From positions 1-64,000 of the forward strand of contig CANRXB010000008.1 in assembly GCA_947643715.1 (NCBI GenBank): a DNA stretch of 64,000 bases, given 5' to 3'. The DNA is from an uncultured bacterium. GTDB lineage: Bacteria > Bacillota > Clostridia > Oscillospirales > Oscillospiraceae. Numbering within the stretch: position 1 is the first letter of the stretch; each line of letters opens with the position of its first letter. The notes below the pieces were generated by a model. The model was given only the letters and a program-made list of their open reading frames with translations, was not told where the DNA came from and did not search any database. The position numbers and the translations under genes were made by a program. This document shows positions 60,038 through 64,000 of this stretch, one piece after another.

Positions 60038-62113
60038 TTAAAGCTGGTACTTTTTGATGATGTAGGCCATGTGCTGCTGTAACTCGAAAACTGCATTGTC
60101 TGGTAACTTCTGTGATGTCAGGGCTTTGGGAATCTCCAGTTTTGAGCGGCCCAGCTCATCCCGGACCAGTTGGATTTTGCCCTTTTCAAAGTTGATGTAC
60201 TTGAGCGAATAGCCCTCGGTCAGCCATGCCTCCGCCATCATGTTGCAGTTCTGCCGTGGATACCACCAGTCCTTATTCTTCCTTGCGGATGCTGGCAGTG
60301 GTCTACCATCAATTTTTTCAATTTCCTTGAATGTCAGAGTTACCGAGGCAGCAGTACAGGCAGCAAAATACTGCTTCAGTTTAATATGCTTCCAGTTCTC
60401 CGGGATTTCCTTCTTTTGCCTCGTCCCCTTTGGCGGAGCCGCCTCGATTTCTCCCAGAGCTGCCATAACGTCATAGGGTGTCATGGCTCCAATATCCTCC
60501 ATCGTCCTATAAACCTCAAAACTGCTCTGCTCACAGATTTTGTGGATATAAGCGGAGTTTTTTATCGATGGAGGCCGGGAGAGGTCTATCTGCACCACCG
60601 TGCGGGGTTGGTCTACCAAAATCGGGCGACCGCAGTAGAAACAGATGCCACCCTGCCGCTCCCACACGGCCCGATACTTCCCATTAACATTCCTGATATC
60701 GCTGGCATGGGTGCGGTGGTCAATGTAGTCCGTATCAAGGAATGGATTTGCATTTGTTTTGATTTTTGCGTGTTCCAGAAGCAGGGTGTCCGCCAGCCGG
60801 ATGACACGGACGCTTTTATCTTCCGGCAAAGCATAGCAGTGGCGACCATCTGCCTCTTTGTACCAGTATCTGTCGATTACCTTTTTTTTCGCCAGCTTGG
60901 GGTGTTTAGCGAAAGCGGCCTCAAGCAGAGCGGCTTGCACGGCGGCATCGACCCGTTTGAATGCGTCTCGTGCATCGCTGTAACGATGGTAATTTGCCCA
61001 GCCACGCAGTTTTTGATTGACCAGAATGATAAGGTCACGCTGGGACTTCCGAAAGGTCTGAATCGTCTCTTTCAAGTTGGTGATGATCCTTTGGACGGCC
61101 CGCTCTGAAGGGTAAGAATAGATAAAGCCGTTCTTCTTGATGAACGTCTGCCCAAGGAAATCAAAGCCCTCGTCAACAGTGCGGATGTGTGTTTTCTCCT
61201 TGGAGAGTGTCAGGCCCCGTTCAGCAAGAAAGCTGGAGAGCAATTCGATGACCCTTTCCGCATCAGTACGGGTGCGTACCGTTATGAGGATATCATCCGC
61301 AAACCTAATCAGATTTCCGTTTGCAAAGTCATCTGGGTATTCTGTTCCAAACAGCCCGCGGTAGATGTATTTTTGCAGACCATCCAGCACATAATTCCCC
61401 AGATATGGGGATAGGTTGGCTCCCTCAGAGATACCTTCGCCCTCTGCTGGGAACAGCTCTCCGGCAAACACTATCCCAACGGAGAGCAGCTCCCGCAGCA
61501 CCTTCTTGTCCATCGGAACATTTTCTAAGAGCCAAGAATGGTGAATATGCGAAAAGTATGCCTTGATGTCCCCGCAGACCACCACGCTCGGCGCATTGTT
61601 TCCTTTGAGGCTCTCCAGCACATAGGCTTGGGCATCTTGCGTTGAGCGGCCCGGACGGAAAGCAAAGGACTTCCTCTCTGCCTGGGCCTCTGCCACGGGG
61701 ATGAAGGAGTATCCATAGAGGACATTAATGGCCCGGTCAAAGTAGGTCGGTATCCCGGACTTGCGCTCCTTGCCCGTGTTCTTCGATATGATGTTGATCT
61801 GGCGCAAAGGCTGTGCATGGTAGTCCTTTGAGGTCAGGCGCATTGCCGCCCTCATCATCTGGCCTGGGGTGCGCCATCGAACACCGTCCACCCCAGGGCC
61901 GGAGCCTGAGTTGGCAACGTGCCGGACAGCGAGGCACTTGATGTCCATGTCTCTGACGATGCGTTTTTGTATGTCGCCCACGGCTTTACTGTCCTTGCGA
62001 AAAGCCGCCTTTGTCAACTCCCCCTGCCAGCGTCTCAGCTTTTCCTCGGCAGCGGGCCAGTCGATATCGTCCCACAGTTTTCCCAACTGCTCATCTGTGA
62101 ATTCAATGCCCAT
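60038..62113 (-). CDS. Group-II-intron-like reverse transcriptase with maturase/thumb, degenerate HNH-like zinc finger and extra C-terminal domain
   Basis: RT motifs SGPGVDGVRW, GIPTYFDRAINVLYGYSFIPVAEAQAERKSFAFRPGRSTQDA, CGDIKAYFSHIHHSWLL, EGISEGANLSPYLGNYVLDGL, NLIRFADDILI, LSKEKTHI..GFDFLGQTF, QKLRGWANYHR; HNH-like RQGGICFYCGRPIL. Confidence 0.95.
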   Translation of the reverse strand: MGIEFTDEQLGKLWDDIDWPAAEEKLRRWQGELTKAAFRKDSKAVGDIQKRIVRDMDIKCLAVRHVANSGSGPGVDGVRWRTPGQMMRAAMRLTSKDYHAQPLRQINIISKNTGKERKSGIPTYFDRAINVLYGYSFIPVAEAQAERKSFAFRPGRSTQDAQAYVLESLKGNNAPSVVVCGDIKAYFSHIHHSWLLENVPMDKKVLRELLSVGIVFAGELFPAEGEGISEGANLSPYLGNYVLDGLQKYIYRGLFGTEYPDDFANGNLIRFADDILITVRTRTDAERVIELLSSFLAERGLTLSKEKTHIRTVDEGFDFLGQTFIKKNGFIYSYPSERAVQRIITNLKETIQTFRKSQRDLIILVNQKLRGWANYHRYSDARDAFKRVDAAVQAALLEAAFAKHPKLAKKKVIDRYWYKEADGRHCYALPEDKSVRVIRLADTLLLEHAKIKTNANPFLDTDYIDHRTHASDIRNVNGKYRAVWERQGGICFYCGRPILVDQPRTVVQIDLSRPPSIKNSAYIHKICEQSSFEVYRTMEDIGAMTPYDVMAALGEIEAAPPKGTRQKKEIPENWKHIKLKQYFAACTAASVTLTFKEIEKIDGRPLPASARKNKDWWYPRQNCNMMAEAWLTEGYSLKYINFEKGKIQLVRDELGRSKLEIPKALTSQKLPDNAVFELQQHMAYIIKKYQL

Positions 62114-62868
62114 TATAGGTCAAGCTCCATCAGAATTGGGCAGTGGTCGGAGCCAAGAATGTCCGTCAGGTGTGCTACATCGACCAGCCGCGAGACAAGC
62201 CCATCTGAGAGGAAGAAGTAGTCGAGCCGCCAGCCGCGATTCTGCTCCCGTTTTTTCAGTCGGTTGCTCCACCAGGTGTAAGCCCCTTCCCTGTCAGGGT
62301 AAAGGTAACGAAAGGCATCGGTGAAACCGCTCTCCATCAGGGTTTCGAGGTTAGACCGCTCATCAGACGCATATCCCATCTGCGCCCAATACTGCCGAAG
62401 ATTTTCTGGGTAAATGTCAATGTCCGACATAGCCACATTGAAGTCTCCACAGGCGACAACAGGCTTTTCCTCCGCCAGACTGCACACATACCCCCTGAAC
62501 GCTTCATCCCATTCGGTGCGGAACTGGTGCCGTTGCAGATTCTTTTGCGAATTTGGTGCGTAGGCGTTCACAATAAATAGTTTAGGAAATTCCAGAGTGA
62601 CCACTCGCCCTTCGCAGTCAAGGGCTTCCACGCCGAGACCCCTAATCTCACAGATTGGGGCTTTGCGGGTCATGGTGAGGGTACCAGAGTAGCCATCCCT
62701 CTCGCTGGGATTCCAGAAGTGCTGATACCCAGCCATGACCTGCGTTTGCTGCTTTGTTCTGATCTCCTGGCAACACACCACATCAGCTCCGAGAGCCTCG
62801 ATAGCTTGAAATGAGTTGTGCTTCACACAGGACAACAGGCCGTTCAAATTCCAAGAAATGATTTTCAT
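62113..62868 (-). CDS. Exonuclease III / AP-endonuclease (EEP) family nuclease
   Basis: MKIISWNLNGLLSCVKHNSFQAIEALGADVVCCQEIRT...VNAYAPNSQ...VVACGDFNVA...TWWSNR...RLDYFFLSD...LGSDHCPILMELDL; full catalytic set; true start 62868 with GGAGGT RBS. 1-nt overlap (TAATG) with RT start. Confidence 0.95.
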   Translation of the reverse strand: MKIISWNLNGLLSCVKHNSFQAIEALGADVVCCQEIRTKQQTQVMAGYQHFWNPSERDGYSGTLTMTRKAPICEIRGLGVEALDCEGRVVTLEFPKLFIVNAYAPNSQKNLQRHQFRTEWDEAFRGYVCSLAEEKPVVACGDFNVAMSDIDIYPENLRQYWAQMGYASDERSNLETLMESGFTDAFRYLYPDREGAYTWWSNRLKKREQNRGWRLDYFFLSDGLVSRLVDVAHLTDILGSDHCPILMELDL

Positions 62869-62887
62869 TTCAGACACCTCCGCGCCC

Positions 62888-62916
62888 ATTATACTGATTT
62901 CTCACTTGGAACGCAA
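62888..62916 (-). promoter_or_regulatory. Sigma-A-type promoter of EEP-RT operon
   Basis: Minus strand TTGCGT-17 nt-TATAAT ending ~20 nt before the EEP start codon. Confidence 0.75.
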
Positions 62917-62921
62917 AGGGG

Positions 62922-62954
62922 CACCCCGCTGGCCTTGATGAGACCAGCGGGGTG
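62922..62954 (-). terminator. Hairpin between endolysin and EEP-RT operon
   Basis: caccccgctgg-ccttgatgaga-ccagcggggtg perfect 11-bp stem. Confidence 0.6.
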
Positions 62955-62967
62955 TAGACACGACGGC

Positions 62968-64000
62968 TTAGATTTTCTGTGCGTAGTCGAGTGCAATCCA
63001 GCCTGCGCCGGACTTCAGCCTACCCCAACCCTTGGCAGAGCCAGGGCCGTTCTTGACCTCGGTGATGGTGAACACCCCGGCCCCGGTGAACTTCCCGGTC
63101 ATGGCGGTGTCGGTGCCAGGGCCAGTGCGAATACGGAGGTCGGTGGCAGTGACCCTCACCTTGAAGGGAACGGCGGCAGGAGCCGGAGAAGCTCCGCCAG
63201 CGGTGGCGAGGATAGCCTTGAGGATGGTGACGATCTTCGCCCCGTATCCCGCGCCGGTGGCCCAGCCCTTGCCCTGGGGATTCTCTTTCTGGCCCAGCCA
63301 CTCCACCACCTCGGCGCAGCCCCGCGCCACATACTTGAACCGGGGGTCGATACACTCGTTCTTCAGCGGCTCGGTGGAGGCGTAGGCTTTGAGGTGCTGC
63401 ACCTGCGCCCGGATGCCAAGCTGGGGCGTGTCGAAGGAGTTACCTTTCAGCCCATTGGCGGTGACGCCCATGCCGCAGAAGTTGTTCTGCTCCAGCGTGA
63501 CGGCGGAGCCAGCGAAACCGAAGTTCCCGGTTTCCAGACAGGACTGCGCAAAAGCGATGTCGCCCCGCACACCCTCCGCTGCCCCCTCGGACAGATAGAG
63601 CGGCACCATGTCCAGAACGTTCTGGGCGACCTTCGGATTTTTGGCCTTGATGTAGGCTTTCATCTGCTCCGCAGTAGCCACCGCCGCACCCATGATCTTC
63701 GTGCCGGACACACCGCCGGGGGCAGCGGCCCCACCGCCCATTGCGGCCTTGACCGCCTTGCGGAAGGTGTCCATGGTGTAGGGCAGGCCGAGCTGCGTCC
63801 AGAGATGCTCCGGGTCACCGTGGTTGGAGGCGATGCCCCGCTTGCAGCCCTCCTTGTGGCTGACGATGACCCCATCCCCCAGCGGGTCGAGGGAGAACTT
63901 CCGGCTGAGCATGGCGAACAGCTCCACCGCCGCCTGATAGGTGCGCTTGGCAACGGCCTGGGCGGTGGCAAGGTCAGAGCAGGTGAAAGTGGCCCCACCC
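62968..64000 (-). CDS. Phage-type endolysin: N-terminal amidase-like, central glucosaminidase-like, C-terminal SH3b; truncated at window end
   Basis: VSHKEGCKRGIASNHGDPEHLWTQLGLPYTMDTFRKAVKAAM (phage amidase C-terminus); DIAFAQSCLETGNFGFAGSAVTLEQNNFCGMG; VTATDLRIRTGPGTDTAMTGKFTGAGVFTITEVKN SH3b. Frame stays open to base 64000. Confidence 0.85.
   Translation of the reverse strand, partial: GGATFTCSDLATAQAVAKRTYQAAVELFAMLSRKFSLDPLGDGVIVSHKEGCKRGIASNHGDPEHLWTQLGLPYTMDTFRKAVKAAMGGGAAAPGGVSGTKIMGAAVATAEQMKAYIKAKNPKVAQNVLDMVPLYLSEGAAEGVRGDIAFAQSCLETGNFGFAGSAVTLEQNNFCGMGVTANGLKGNSFDTPQLGIRAQVQHLKAYASTEPLKNECIDPRFKYVARGCAEVVEWLGQKENPQGKGWATGAGYGAKIVTILKAILATAGGASPAPAAVPFKVRVTATDLRIRTGPGTDTAMTGKFTGAGVFTITEVKNGPGSAKGWGRLKSGAGWIALDYAQKI

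Larger units (their letters stand above)
51401..64000. mobile_element. Integrated prophage- or ICE-like element (right part beyond window)
   Basis: Interrupts comM; composition shift to lower GC; three serine recombinases, endolysin, reverse transcriptase. Confidence 0.8.

Noticed and set aside
59740-60096. 118-aa minus-strand ORF between RT and recombinase
   Set aside because: Covers the terminator and overlaps the recombinase start out of frame; no coding signal.
60038-62113. Ordinary mobile group II intron
   Set aside because: RT is coupled to an upstream EEP gene with its own promoter; terminator immediately follows the RT; no domain V-like structure seen in the short flanks. Needs covariance search to be certain.
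59889-64000. Retron or diversity-generating retroelement
   Set aside because: RT is group-II-like with a full maturase domain, no msr/msd-like region, no TR/VR repeats and no variable C-type-lectin target seen.

Overview
The window is GC-rich chromosome from a Firmicute, probably an Oscillospiraceae/Clostridia-type gut bacterium, with a foreign element beginning near 51.4 kb.

Chromosomal part (1-51.4 kb): dnaK-grpE-hrcA with a perfect CIRCE element; a GT39/PMT-like mannosyltransferase; PHP phosphatase; RpiB; a complete B12-dependent 1,2-propanediol (pdu) microcompartment locus on the minus strand (pduA,B,C,D,E,G,H, a K-like shell gene, J, L, eutJ-like, flavoprotein-like, N, O, P, S, T, U/eutS, V/eutP), plus pduQ and a PocR-type sensor/AraC response regulator pair; a DUF4430 + ECF S-component pair next to it; then NCS2 permease, rpsU, leuS, group-B-like FeFe hydrogenase, an MsmK/UgpC ATPase, malQ, lacI-type regulator, lexA, dusB, Na/Pi cotransporter, a DUF1846-like protein, secG and a truncated comM.

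Accessory part (51.4-64 kb): comM is cut at its Walker-B region by an integrated prophage- or ICE-like element with three serine recombinases and an endolysin. It carries: (1) a self-contained two-gene operon encoding an ExoIII/APE-type (EEP) nuclease translationally coupled to a group-II-intron-like reverse transcriptase with a degenerate HNH and an extra C-terminal domain, and no visible intron RNA; (2) a radical SAM/SPASM maturase next to a repetitive Asp/His/Tyr-rich candidate RiPP precursor, bracketed by two near-identical 37-nt terminator hairpins; (3) an uncharacterised coupled two-gene unit (196 aa + 517 aa membrane-like protein). The EEP-RT operon is my leading candidate for an undescribed system, followed by the radical SAM/RiPP cassette. 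All homology statements are from reading motifs; no database search was run.
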